Source: Candidatus Omnitrophota bacterium (lineage in GTDB: Bacteria; Omnitrophota; Gorgyraeia; Gygaellales; Profunditerraquicolaceae). Taken from it: DNA of 24,671 nt. Position numbers and translations under genes: made by a program. The notes below the pieces were generated by a model. That model ran no database searches. It was not told the DNA's origin and worked only from the letters and a program-made list of their open reading frames with translations. The DNA is taken from NCBI GenBank assembly GCA_020063525.1, contig JAGUUJ010000058.1:1-24671 (forward strand), in the 5' to 3' direction. Positions 14,287 to 21,282 of the stretch are shown in pieces; position 1 is the stretch's first letter; each line of letters opens with the position of its first letter.

Positions 14287-15555
14287 ATGAATCTAGTAAT
14301 CGTAGGCACACAATGGGGAGATGAAGGCAAAGGTAAGATTATCGATATCTTATCCAAAAAAGTAGATTATATCGTTCGTTATCAAGGCGGTAGCAATGCG
14401 GGACACACCGTTGTCACGGATGGCAAAGAATATATCTTTCATCTCATGCCCTCGGGTATTTTACATAAACATAAAATTTGCTGTATCGGTAACGGGGTAG
14501 TAGTTGACCCACAAGCCTTAATAAAGGAAATTAAGGATCTATCAAGAGCCGGTATCCATATTGACCGGCGATTAAAGCTCTCATCTCTTGTCCATGTAAT
14601 CTTACCTTACCATAAGGTCTTGGACCAATTACGCGAAACAAGAAGGAATAATAAAATAGGAACAACCGGAAGAGGCATCGGGCCTTGCTATGCGGACAAA
14701 ATCAATCGCTGCGGCATAAGGATGGTCGATCTTTTAAACCCGGCTGTTTTTAAAGAAAAATTAAAGGATAATTTAAAAGAAAAGAACGAGATTTTTAAGA
14801 AGGTTTATCGACACGCGGGGTTTAACTTTAATTCAATTTACAAAGATTATTTAAATTACGGTGAGTTCCTTTCTAAATACATATGCAATATCGCTTCATT
14901 ATTAAATAAGGCAACCCTTGATAAAAAAGACATTCTTTTTGAAGGTGCCCAGGGAACGTTCCTGGATATTGATTTTGGGTCCTATCCGTTTGTTACTTCT
15001 TCTTCGGCAACCGCAGGCGGAGCCTGCGTTGGCACGGGCGTATCTCCGGTAAAAATAGATAAGGTAGTGGGCGTAGCAAAGGCTTATACCACAAGAGTAG
15101 GAGAAGGGCCTTTCCCTACCGAGTTCCCAGTTGCTTTCGCAAAATTTATTCGGAAAAAAGGAAACGAATTTGGCGCCACTACTGGCAGGCCGCGCAGGTG
15201 CGGCTGGTTTGACAGCGTAATGGTAAAAGAAGCAATTCTCTTAAATAGTATATCAGAATTAGCAATAATGAAGTTAGACGTCTTGGACGGCCTTAAGAAA
15301 ATAAAAATATGTACCGCCTATAAATATAAAGGAAAATTATTCAAAGAATTTCCCGATGATTTAGAGGCGGCAAAGTTTGCAAAACCTGTATATAAAGATG
15401 TGCCTGGCTGGGAGAGGACAGTAAATAAGATAAGGCACTATCAAGATTTGCCTTTGAATGCAAAAAGATATATCTCGAGACTTCAGGATATTCTGAATAC
15501 CAAAATTTCTATGATTTCAGTGGGTTCATCACGGGAAGACACCATATTTAAGTGA
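14287..15555 (+). CDS. purA: Adenylosuccinate synthetase
   Basis: PurA joins IMP and aspartate using GTP to give adenylosuccinate, the first committed step to AMP. The 422-residue product has the N-terminal GTP/IMP loop QWGDEGKGK (9-17) with catalytic Asp12, SNAGHTVV with His40, GNGVVVDP, TTGRGIGPCYADK, ILFEGAQGTFLDIDFGSYPFVTSS, and the C-terminal GATTGRPRRCGWFD base/GTP-binding region. The last residues carry SVGSSREDTI, the usual close of the enzyme. It begins one base after the preceding stop codon, so the two are probably co-transcribed. The stop is followed by a hairpin and a new promoter, so this gene ends the upstream transcription unit. Confidence 0.97.
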   Translation: MNLVIVGTQWGDEGKGKIIDILSKKVDYIVRYQGGSNAGHTVVTDGKEYIFHLMPSGILHKHKICCIGNGVVVDPQALIKEIKDLSRAGIHIDRRLKLSSLVHVILPYHKVLDQLRETRRNNKIGTTGRGIGPCYADKINRCGIRMVDLLNPAVFKEKLKDNLKEKNEIFKKVYRHAGFNFNSIYKDYLNYGEFLSKYICNIASLLNKATLDKKDILFEGAQGTFLDIDFGSYPFVTSSSATAGGACVGTGVSPVKIDKVVGVAKAYTTRVGEGPFPTEFPVAFAKFIRKKGNEFGATTGRPRRCGWFDSVMVKEAILLNSISELAIMKLDVLDGLKKIKICTAYKYKGKLFKEFPDDLEAAKFAKPVYKDVPGWERTVNKIRHYQDLPLNAKRYISRLQDILNTKISMISVGSSREDTIFK

Positions 15556-15558
15556 GGC

Positions 15559-15596
15559 CACATTGCTGCTTAGATTCTGTGGCACATTGCCTTAGA
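15559..15596 (+). repeat. Imperfect direct repeat downstream of purA
   Basis: CACATTGC-TG-CTTAGA (15559-15574) recurs as CACATTGC-CTTAGA (15583-15596), differing by a two-base deletion. It sits between the purA stop and the long hairpin. No function is evident. Confidence 0.6.
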
Positions 15597-15598
15597 AC

Positions 15599-15632
15599 CA
15601 AGAAAAAGTTTCATTGATGAAACTTTTTCTTG
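15599..15632 (+). terminator. Perfect 16-bp hairpin after purA, probable terminator
   Basis: CAAGAAAAAGTTTCAT (15599-15614) is exactly repeated in reverse complement at 15617-15632, with only TG between. The stem is A/T-rich with a T-run in the 3' arm, so it could end transcription from either side. Its last three bases (TTG) are also the first bases of the -35 box of the promoter that follows. Confidence 0.7.
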
Positions 15633-15658
15633 ACTAAACTTATTGATTATGTTATATT
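15630..15658 (+). promoter_or_regulatory. Sigma-70-like promoter for the OmpA-like lipoprotein unit
   Basis: The -35 box TTGACT (15630-15635) and the -10 box TATATT (15653-15658) are separated by 17 bases, and each is one mismatch from consensus. Transcription would start near 15665, giving a leader of about 120 bases before the ATG at 15787. Confidence 0.75.
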
Positions 15659-15664
15659 TAAATT

Positions 15665-15786
15665 CCATTCTTAGGAAGAAGAGGAATCCTTTAAAGATTG
15701 TAACGCAATTCATAGGCTAAAGGGATATAGATCAGTTTAAGGCATAGCTTTCATTTGTATCTAACTGTTGTGCAAGGAGGCAAGCG
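15665..15786 (+). other. Long 5' leader of the OmpA-like lipoprotein mRNA
   Basis: About 120 untranslated bases lie between the predicted transcription start and the ATG. Short complementary pieces are visible (ATTCC at about 15662 with GGAAT at about 15682; GATTG with CAATT about ten bases later), and a strong AAGGAGGC Shine-Dalgarno ends it. I do not recognise a known riboswitch. A regulatory leader or simply a stable UTR is possible. Confidence 0.4.
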
Positions 15787-16431
15787 ATGAAAAACAAGTT
15801 ATTTAAAACTGGATTGATAATATTCTTAAGTATTACTTTAGCCGGGTGTACATTTATCTTTCAGAAAGGAAGACGTTCGGATGTAGAAAAGATCGAAGAA
15901 CTGTCTCAACAATTGGATGAATTGAACCAAGTAAAGAGGCTTCTTGAAAATACACTTGGTAAAGAAATTGAAGATAAACAGGTAAAGTTAGAGATGATGG
16001 GAAAAGGTTTGGTCATTACGGTACTAGGTGATGTCTTATTTGATTCGGGTAAAGCCAAGATAAGGCCGGAAAGCTATCATATATTGGATAAGGTTGCAAC
16101 TGTCCTAAAAGAGAATGTGCCACAGTTAAATGTAGGGATAGAAGGTCATACGGATAATCTGCCTATTAAATTTTCAGGCTGGAAATCAAATTGGGAGTTA
16201 TCCACTGCGCGCGCCCTAAGCGTGTTACATTATCTGGTTGAAGATAAGAATATTTCTCCTGAGCGCGTATCAGCCATTGGCTATGGCGAATACAGGCCGG
16301 TTGCTTCTAACAGTACTAAAGAAGACCGTCAGTTAAACCGCCGCGTTGAGATTGTAATTTTGCCTCAATTTACCAAAGCAAAAGAAACAAAAGAAACCAG
16401 CCTTCAGGAACCGGCAGAGAATTTAAAATAA
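15787..16431 (+). CDS. OmpA/Pal/MotB-like peptidoglycan-binding lipoprotein
   Basis: The 214-residue product starts with a lipoprotein signal (MKNKLFKTGLIIFLSITLAG) and the lipobox LAGC, with lipidated Cys21. A short coiled-coil region follows (about 32-65). Residues about 80-192 form an OmpA-like domain: VLFDSGKAKIRPES, IEGHTDNLPI with Asp123, NWELSTARALSVLHYL with Arg142, GYGEYRPVASN and the closing NRRVEIVI. Such domains bind diaminopimelate-type peptidoglycan and tether membranes to the wall. The tail (195-214) is polar. Lipid anchoring fits an outer-membrane or inner-membrane attached protein; Asp after Cys (an inner-membrane retention signal in E. coli) is absent, as residue 22 is Thr. 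It has its own promoter and a good Shine-Dalgarno, and precedes a coiled-coil membrane protein with which it may form an envelope unit. It could be Pal-like, but no tol genes are nearby. Confidence 0.88.
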   Translation: MKNKLFKTGLIIFLSITLAGCTFIFQKGRRSDVEKIEELSQQLDELNQVKRLLENTLGKEIEDKQVKLEMMGKGLVITVLGDVLFDSGKAKIRPESYHILDKVATVLKENVPQLNVGIEGHTDNLPIKFSGWKSNWELSTARALSVLHYLVEDKNISPERVSAIGYGEYRPVASNSTKEDRQLNRRVEIVILPQFTKAKETKETSLQEPAENLK

Positions 16432-16480
16432 ATATTTTTAGTTCCAGAAGACTAGTATAATTTTAATAATCGGGGGCGCT

Positions 16481-16855
16481 ATGGAGGAAAATATAAAAAA
16501 CAGGGTCATTTTAATATTAGCAATACTGACTATAATATTTCTTATGGGGGCAATTCGCTCCTGTAGCACCACAAAAAAACTTAAAACGACTTTAATTGAA
16601 CTGGATAAAGAAAAAGCCGTAAGCTGGGATTCAGAACAGAAAATGAATGAACTTAAGAAAGAAAAAGCTGCTTTAGCAAAGGAATTAGAAGATGCAAAAG
16701 CTGAAAATGAAGCTACTAAAAAGTCTTTACTGCAGGAGCAGTTAGTAAGTCAGAGTTTAAAAGAAGAATTACAGAAGGTAACTAAACTTAAAGAGACATT
16801 AGAAGACGACTTAAAAGACGCCTTAGTTAAAAATAAATCTAAATCTGCGAAATAA
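16481..16855 (+). CDS. Small membrane-anchored coiled-coil protein
   Basis: The 124-residue product has one N-terminal membrane segment (about 9-25, RVILILAILTIIFLMGAI) followed by a long, highly charged coiled coil (about 32-116) rich in Lys, Glu and Leu heptads. The orientation is likely N-in with the coiled coil outside, by the short N terminus. RSCS at 26-29 is not a lipobox of standard form. No catalytic motif is visible and I do not recognise a named family. It lies 49 bases after the OmpA-like lipoprotein gene, within the same predicted transcript that ends at the terminator at 16934-16962. A structural or spacer role at the envelope is plausible but inferred. Codon use resembles the neighbours. 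Confidence 0.75.
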   Translation: MEENIKNRVILILAILTIIFLMGAIRSCSTTKKLKTTLIELDKEKAVSWDSEQKMNELKKEKAALAKELEDAKAENEATKKSLLQEQLVSQSLKEELQKVTKLKETLEDDLKDALVKNKSKSAK

Positions 16856-16933
16856 CGATATCTTTTAACAGGTAAATCAACAAAGTCGAAAAAATGAAAT
16901 AGAGGAGGAAAAGAGCAAAAATAGACCTTTATA

Positions 16934-16962
16934 AAAAAAGGGGATAGATTGTCCCCTTTTTT
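16934..16962 (+). terminator. Intrinsic terminator
   Basis: AAAAAAGGGGA (16934-16944) pairs perfectly with TCCCCTTTTTT (16952-16962) across a 7-base loop: a GC-rich core with a T-tract, the classical form. It closes the OmpA-like/coiled-coil unit. The 78 bases before it (16856-16933) hold no gene that I can support, though a GAGGAGG sequence occurs there without a following ORF. Confidence 0.9.
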
Positions 16963-16983
16963 ATTGAAAGAAGGAGGCGATTT

Positions 16984-18066
16984 ATGGCTATATTACGCAA
17001 GCTCAAAGAGAAGTTAACAAAGATAATGCAAAAAGAGAAAAAATCCCCGCCACAAACATTGGCGGGTTCGCCAAGTTCGCCACAAAGAACGGCGAATCCG
17101 CCAAGCATTTTGGCGGAAATTTTGGCGAAAAAAATAGCTAAAGGCTTACTGAGAAAAAGAAAAGGCGAAGAAGTGCCTTTGGCTGAGAAAAAAGAAATTC
17201 TTGGCCAACAGGAGACGGCGATAGGCAAGACAAAGTTCTATACAGTTGAGGCTCCCAGGATGCCGCGCGTGATGCCGCAAGAATTACCCGAACAATATGG
17301 CCAGGATAAGATCGTCCTGCAGGTACGTGACCTCCGGTGGATACACGCTTATTGGGAGATAACAGGACAGACTTATGAAAGATTGAAGAATGAACTTAAA
17401 GATGAATTTTATAGAGCAAAACGGATACTTCGTGTATATGATGTAAGCCAGATTATATTCGATGGCAATAATGCACATCGCTTTTTCGATATTCAGATAA
17501 ATGAAGGCGCCAGTAATTGGTATATTGATACTGCCGGCCCGGGCAAGTCTTGGTGTGTAGATTTAGGGCTCTTGTTAACCGATGATAGATTTATAATGCT
17601 CGTGCGTTCAAATACAGTATGCACCCCTATCGAAGGCCCATCGTGGATTACTGATGAGGAGTGGATGATTCCGGAAGATATGTTTGCCCGGCTTTACGGT
17701 ATGGGTTTTGGGTTGGGTAGGAGTTCACCGGCAGGAAAAGCCTGGCAGGAGAGGATAAAAAGAGAACTTTTTTCGGGTGTTCTTGCTTCTCCGGGGATTA
17801 CTTCTTTAGCCAGCCCCGTTAAAAAAGTGCCGGCCGAAAGAAAGTTTTGGCTGGTGGTAAACACTGAATTGATTGTTTACGGTGCGACTGAACCGGATGC
17901 AAAGGTCTATGTTCAAGATAGACAGATAAATCTAAGACACGATGGGACTTTTACGATGCGTTTTGCCCTTCCTAATGGCAAACAAGTCATTCCCGTTAAA
18001 GCAATAGCCTCTGACAACCAAGAAGAACGCACGATTACTCCGATAGTAACCAAAGAAACCAAATAA
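16984..18066 (+). CDS. DUF4912 domain protein
   Basis: The 360-residue protein begins with a basic segment (1-20) and a low-complexity Pro/Ser/Ala stretch (20-42) encoded by palindromic repeats. The DUF4912 domain spans about 105-255: DKIVLQVRDLRWIHAYWEI, RILRVYDVSQIIFDG, FFDIQINEGASNWYID, SWCVDLGLL and the EGPSWITDEEW motif. A C-terminal beta-rich piece (about 285-350: ELIVYGATEPDAKVYVQDR, then HDGTFTMRFALPNG) looks like an extra Ig-like or carbohydrate-binding-like module. No signal peptide is present, so it is likely cytoplasmic. The domain has no assigned biochemical role that I can state; its pairing with a GH57 gene here suggests polysaccharide metabolism. It has its own AAGGAGG Shine-Dalgarno and follows the intrinsic terminator, so it must have its own promoter or rely on read-through. 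Confidence 0.85.
   Translation: MAILRKLKEKLTKIMQKEKKSPPQTLAGSPSSPQRTANPPSILAEILAKKIAKGLLRKRKGEEVPLAEKKEILGQQETAIGKTKFYTVEAPRMPRVMPQELPEQYGQDKIVLQVRDLRWIHAYWEITGQTYERLKNELKDEFYRAKRILRVYDVSQIIFDGNNAHRFFDIQINEGASNWYIDTAGPGKSWCVDLGLLLTDDRFIMLVRSNTVCTPIEGPSWITDEEWMIPEDMFARLYGMGFGLGRSSPAGKAWQERIKRELFSGVLASPGITSLASPVKKVPAERKFWLVVNTELIVYGATEPDAKVYVQDRQINLRHDGTFTMRFALPNGKQVIPVKAIASDNQEERTITPIVTKETK
17046..17129 (+). repeat. Cluster of nested short inverted repeats within the DUF4912 gene
   Basis: Three hairpins follow one another: CCCGCC/GGCGGG (17046-17051 with 17061-17066), TTCGCC/GGCGAA (17076-17081 with 17091-17096) and TCCGCCAA/TTGGCGGA (17097-17104 with 17110-17117). In addition, TTCGCCAA (17067-17074) pairs with TTGGCGAA (17122-17129) around the last two. 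All of it is translated as a Pro/Ser-rich linker. Confidence 0.85.
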
Positions 18067-18070
18067 ATTT

Positions 18071-18109
18071 GTTATAGCGTTTGATGTAACAATTCGATAA
18101 CGTAATAAC
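18071..18109 (+). repeat. Inverted repeat before the GH57 gene
   Basis: GTTATAGCGTT (18071-18081) pairs with AACGTAATAAC (18099-18109) with one mismatch and one G-T pair, around a 17-base loop. It fills most of the 61-base gap before the GH57 gene. No U-tract follows. Confidence 0.65.
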
Positions 18110-18127
18110 ATACGCGAGGGAGATTTT

Positions 18128-19705
18128 ATGCATAAAGGTTATCTGTGTCTGGTTTTACACGGCCATCTTCCATATGTGCGGCATCCTGAACACGAAGATT
18201 TTCTGGAAGAGGATTGGCTCTATGAGGCCATAACCGAGACTTATATTCCCCTGATTTGGACTTTAGAGGCGTTATCAAACGATAATGTCGATTTTCGCCT
18301 GACAATGTCTTTAAGCCCAACGCTGATATCTATTCTTACTGACGGGCTTTTACAGGATAGATACCTGCGGCATATAAATAGTCTTATCGAATTAGCACAT
18401 AAAGAAGTAGAGAGGACGCGTTGGCAGCCGGAATTCCAACATCTGGCTATAATGTATCTAAATAATTTTTGTAAAGCACGTGATACCTTCCAGCGATTTA
18501 ATCGTAACCTTATCACTCCTTTTAAAAACTTTCAGGATGCCGGGAAGCTTGAAATTATTACCTGTGCTGCAACTCACGGATTTTTTCCTTTAATGGATAT
18601 CTGTAAAGAATCAGTCAGGGCCCAGGTTAAAGTTGCAGTCAGCCATTATGAGGCCGTATTCGGCAGAAAACCCAGAGGCATATGGCTGCCTGAGTGCGGA
18701 TATCATCCCGGCCATGATGAGCTCTTAAAAGAGGCGGGGCTGCGTTATTTTTTTACTGACGCTCACGGCGTATTACACGGCGCGCCCAGGCCAAAATACG
18801 GTGTTTTTGCGCCGGTTTATTGCCGCGGGACAGGTGTAGCCGGTTTTGGGCGTGACCTGGAATCGTCTAAACAGGTTTGGTCATCCATCGATGGTTATCC
18901 CGGGGATTATCTTTACCGGGAGTTCTATCGCGATATTGGCTTTGACTTAGATTATGAATATATAAAACCCTATATTCATCCTGACGGCGTAAGAATAAAC
19001 ACGGGGATAAAGTATTTTCGTATCACGGGCAGTGAAAAGAAAGAGCCTTACAATTCCCATTGGGCCAGAGAGAAAGCAAGCGAGCAGGCCGGTAATTTTA
19101 TGTTTAACCGCGAAAAACAAATTGATTATCTTTATGATTTTATGCAGAAGAAACCCATTGTTGTTTCTCCCTATGATGCTGAGTTATTCGGCCATTGGTG
19201 GTATGAAGGGCCGGTGTGGCTTGAGTTTTTAATACGCAAGATAGCTTTTGACCAGAAAACCATCCGTCTTATTACTCCCAGTGAATATCTATTGGAGAAT
19301 CCGCGCAATCAGGTAATTACCCCTTCTTTATCCAGTTGGGGCTGGAAGGGATATAGCGAAATGTGGCTGCAAGGGCCGAATGACTGGATTTATCGGCACC
19401 TGCACACTGCATCTGGAAGAATGACAGAGTTAGCAAAAAGTTTCCCTCATACAGACGGTGTTTTAAGAAGGGCATTGAAGCAGGCGTTGCGAGAATTGCT
19501 TCTTGCCCAAAGTTCGGATTGGGCGTTTATTATGGGTACAGGCACACACACCTCTTATGCCACCCGCCGCACCAAAGAACATCTTTTAAGATTCACCCGT
19601 CTATACGAAGACATAAAATCAAACTCTATCGATGAAAATTGGCTCTGTGATATTGAATATAAGGATAATATATTTCCGGATATAGATTATAGGGTTCATC
19701 AGTAA
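18128..19705 (+). CDS. GH57 (DUF1957) 1,4-alpha-glucan branching enzyme
   Basis: The 525-residue product matches the GH57 branching enzyme type, which makes alpha-1,6 branches in glycogen-like glucans in the cytoplasm. Evidence is the N-terminal VLHGHLPYVRHPE (9-21), RLTMSLSPTL (57-66), the nucleophile Glu189 in GIWLPECGYHPG, FTDAHGVLHGAPRPKYG, and the acid Asp350 in SPYDAELFGHWWYEGPVWLEFL. A C-terminal helical region includes PSLSSWGWKGYSEMWLQG and SSDWAFIMGTGTHTSYA, both typical of the family. No signal peptide. The start has a GGGAG ribosome-binding site. The gene follows the DUF4912 gene, a pairing I recall from other bacteria. GH57 amylopullulanases and alpha-amylases share the fold, but the DUF1957 features favour branching activity. 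Confidence 0.92.
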   Translation: MHKGYLCLVLHGHLPYVRHPEHEDFLEEDWLYEAITETYIPLIWTLEALSNDNVDFRLTMSLSPTLISILTDGLLQDRYLRHINSLIELAHKEVERTRWQPEFQHLAIMYLNNFCKARDTFQRFNRNLITPFKNFQDAGKLEIITCAATHGFFPLMDICKESVRAQVKVAVSHYEAVFGRKPRGIWLPECGYHPGHDELLKEAGLRYFFTDAHGVLHGAPRPKYGVFAPVYCRGTGVAGFGRDLESSKQVWSSIDGYPGDYLYREFYRDIGFDLDYEYIKPYIHPDGVRINTGIKYFRITGSEKKEPYNSHWAREKASEQAGNFMFNREKQIDYLYDFMQKKPIVVSPYDAELFGHWWYEGPVWLEFLIRKIAFDQKTIRLITPSEYLLENPRNQVITPSLSSWGWKGYSEMWLQGPNDWIYRHLHTASGRMTELAKSFPHTDGVLRRALKQALRELLLAQSSDWAFIMGTGTHTSYATRRTKEHLLRFTRLYEDIKSNSIDENWLCDIEYKDNIFPDIDYRVHQ

Positions 19706-19708
19706 ATA

Positions 19709-19763
19709 AGCTTCATGCTGCATGCTTCAAGCTTGTAGCCTGTAGCTTGTAGCCTGTAGCTTG
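19709..19763 (+). repeat. Tandem repeats before uppS
   Basis: The 14-base unit CTTGTAGCCTGTAG is repeated at 19732-19745 and 19746-19759, with a partial third copy. Before it lie AAGCTTCATG and CATGCTTCAAGCTT, which are mutually palindromic (HindIII-like words). It fills the gap before uppS and supplies the rejected TTG start at 19761. No ribosome-binding site is visible in it. Confidence 0.85.
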
Positions 19764-19769
19764 AGACAA

Positions 19770-20510
19770 ATGTTAGACAGAAATAATATTCCTAAACATG
19801 TCGCAATAATTATGGATGGCAATGGCCGCTGGGCAAAGGAACGAGGCCTTCCGCGTAGCGCCGGCCACCGCGCAGGCATTAATAGGGTAAAAGAGATTAT
19901 AAAAGCGGCATCCGAATTAGGGGTTAAAGTGGTGACGCTTTTTGCTTTTTCTACTGAGAATTGGTCAAGGCCCAGGAAAGAAGTAAATCTGCTTATGCGC
20001 GCATTAAATAATTTTTTAGACCGTGAAATTAACGAATTGGATAAAAATAATATCAGGCTTATGGTTATTGGCCAAGATAAGCCCATACCCCAATACCTTC
20101 TCGCTAAGATTAAAAAAGCGAAAGAAAGGACTAAGGATAATACAGGCCTGATTTTTGTTCTGGCTTTGAATTATGGTTCAAGACAGGAGATAGTAGATGC
20201 AGTAAAGAAATTTACCAATGCAGTTATTAAAGATAAGGCTAATTTAGAGGACTTAGATATGGAAAATTTCAGTAATTATCTTTATACTGCAGGCTTGCCT
20301 GACCCGGACCTTTTAATTCGTACAGGCGGTGAGATGCGCATAAGCAATTTTTTACTCTGGCAGCTTTCTTACACAGAACTCTATTTTCCTAGAAAATATT
20401 GGCCTGATTTCGGAAAGGAAGATTTAGAAAAGGCTATAGATATTTATCAAAGGAGGGAACGCAGATTCGGAAAAATCAGGAGGATAGATGTTAACAAAGA
20501 GGATAATTAG
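19770..20510 (+). CDS. uppS: Isoprenyl transferase, undecaprenyl diphosphate synthase type
   Basis: This cis-prenyltransferase extends farnesyl diphosphate with isopentenyl diphosphate to the C55 carrier lipid for peptidoglycan and LPS. With the ATG at 19770 the product has 246 residues; a TTG nine bases earlier lies in the tandem repeat and is less likely. Motifs are HVAIIMDGNGRWA (10-22) with catalytic Asp16, GHRAGINRVKEI, TLFAFSTENWSRP, NYGSRQEI and DPDLLIRTGGEMRISNFLLWQLSYTE in two blocks, the last containing the diphosphate-binding Arg and Ser. There is no clear ribosome-binding site, which is odd for a core gene. cdsA starts 23 bases inside its end, so the following genes are translationally coupled. 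Cytoplasmic, membrane-associated. Confidence 0.95.
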   Translation: MLDRNNIPKHVAIIMDGNGRWAKERGLPRSAGHRAGINRVKEIIKAASELGVKVVTLFAFSTENWSRPRKEVNLLMRALNNFLDREINELDKNNIRLMVIGQDKPIPQYLLAKIKKAKERTKDNTGLIFVLALNYGSRQEIVDAVKKFTNAVIKDKANLEDLDMENFSNYLYTAGLPDPDLLIRTGGEMRISNFLLWQLSYTELYFPRKYWPDFGKEDLEKAIDIYQRRERRFGKIRRIDVNKEDN

Positions 20511-21282
20511 TTCGATATTACTTCTTTGCATTCTGGTAATAACCATATCCATTGATTGGCTCTTTGGTTTATTAGTGACTGCCTTTACCATTGTCGGGCT
20601 TTATGAGTTTTTCACGATGCTGGAGAACAAAGGGATAAATATATATAAATATTTCGGCATTGCCATGGGAGCTATAATTCCGCTTTCTATAGTATTCCGT
20701 TTTGAGCTAACGAGAAACTGGGAACTTCTTTTTATCGTCTTGGCATTACTATTCTTAATCATCATGCAGTTCAGGCGACGTGAAAATTCCGGCGTTATTG
20801 TGGACATCTCCACAACTATATTCGGTATTCTTTATATTTCCTGGTTCTTAAGTTTCTTAATCAAGATAAGATATCTCACCGGAGGCATAGGCCTAATTCT
20901 GGCGGTAATATTTATTACAAAATTAGGCGATATCGGCGCTTATTTTATCGGCTCGCGTTTTGGCAGGACGCCTTTGATACCGCGTATCAGCCCCAAGAAG
21001 ACTGTAGAAGGGGCAGTGGGCGGGTTAATATTCAGCATCTTAGGCGCATTCATAAGCAGACCATTTTTAAATGTGACACATTTACACATTATGTTTATGG
21101 GTATCTCTTTGGGCATCCTAGCGCAGTTAGGCGACCTTTCCGAATCCCTTATGAAACGCGACTGCCAGGTAAAGGATTCAGGACGTATCCTCCCGGGCAT
21201 GGGCGGAGCTTTGGATTTTATCGATAGTTTGCTTTTTACTGCTCCGGCATTTTATTTTTATATGAGTATTATTCTGAAATGA
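20488..21282 (+). CDS. cdsA: Phosphatidate cytidylyltransferase (CDP-diglyceride synthase)
   Basis: CdsA activates phosphatidic acid with CTP to CDP-diacylglycerol, the precursor of bacterial phospholipids. The 264-residue protein is strongly hydrophobic, with about seven or eight membrane segments, and carries RISPKKTVEGAVGG and the C-terminal signature region (220-247) beginning SLMKRDCQVKDSG. The signature departs from the usual form: GMGG in place of GHGG, and ALDF in place of VLDR. The rest of the signature, including the KD pair, is intact, so activity is still expected; comparable variants may occur in other lineages. It overlaps uppS by 23 bases and dxr by four (ATGA). Inner membrane. 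Confidence 0.93.
   Translation: MLTKRIISSILLLCILVITISIDWLFGLLVTAFTIVGLYEFFTMLENKGINIYKYFGIAMGAIIPLSIVFRFELTRNWELLFIVLALLFLIIMQFRRRENSGVIVDISTTIFGILYISWFLSFLIKIRYLTGGIGLILAVIFITKLGDIGAYFIGSRFGRTPLIPRISPKKTVEGAVGGLIFSILGAFISRPFLNVTHLHIMFMGISLGILAQLGDLSESLMKRDCQVKDSGRILPGMGGALDFIDSLLFTAPAFYFYMSIILK

Noticed and set aside
15556..15600. tRNA gene ending in CCA
   Set aside because: No cloverleaf, TTC-loop or acceptor pairing can be drawn; the CCA is incidental.
15665..15786. Known riboswitch in the lipoprotein leader
   Set aside because: I found no conserved core of the common classes (TPP, SAM, FMN, cobalamin, c-di-GMP, preQ1).
16452..16462. TATAAT-like -10 box before the coiled-coil gene
   Set aside because: No matching -35 box is present at the right spacing, and the gene is explained by the upstream promoter.
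19761..19763. TTG as the start of uppS
   Set aside because: It is part of the tandem repeat; the ATG nine bases later fits the usual uppS N terminus.
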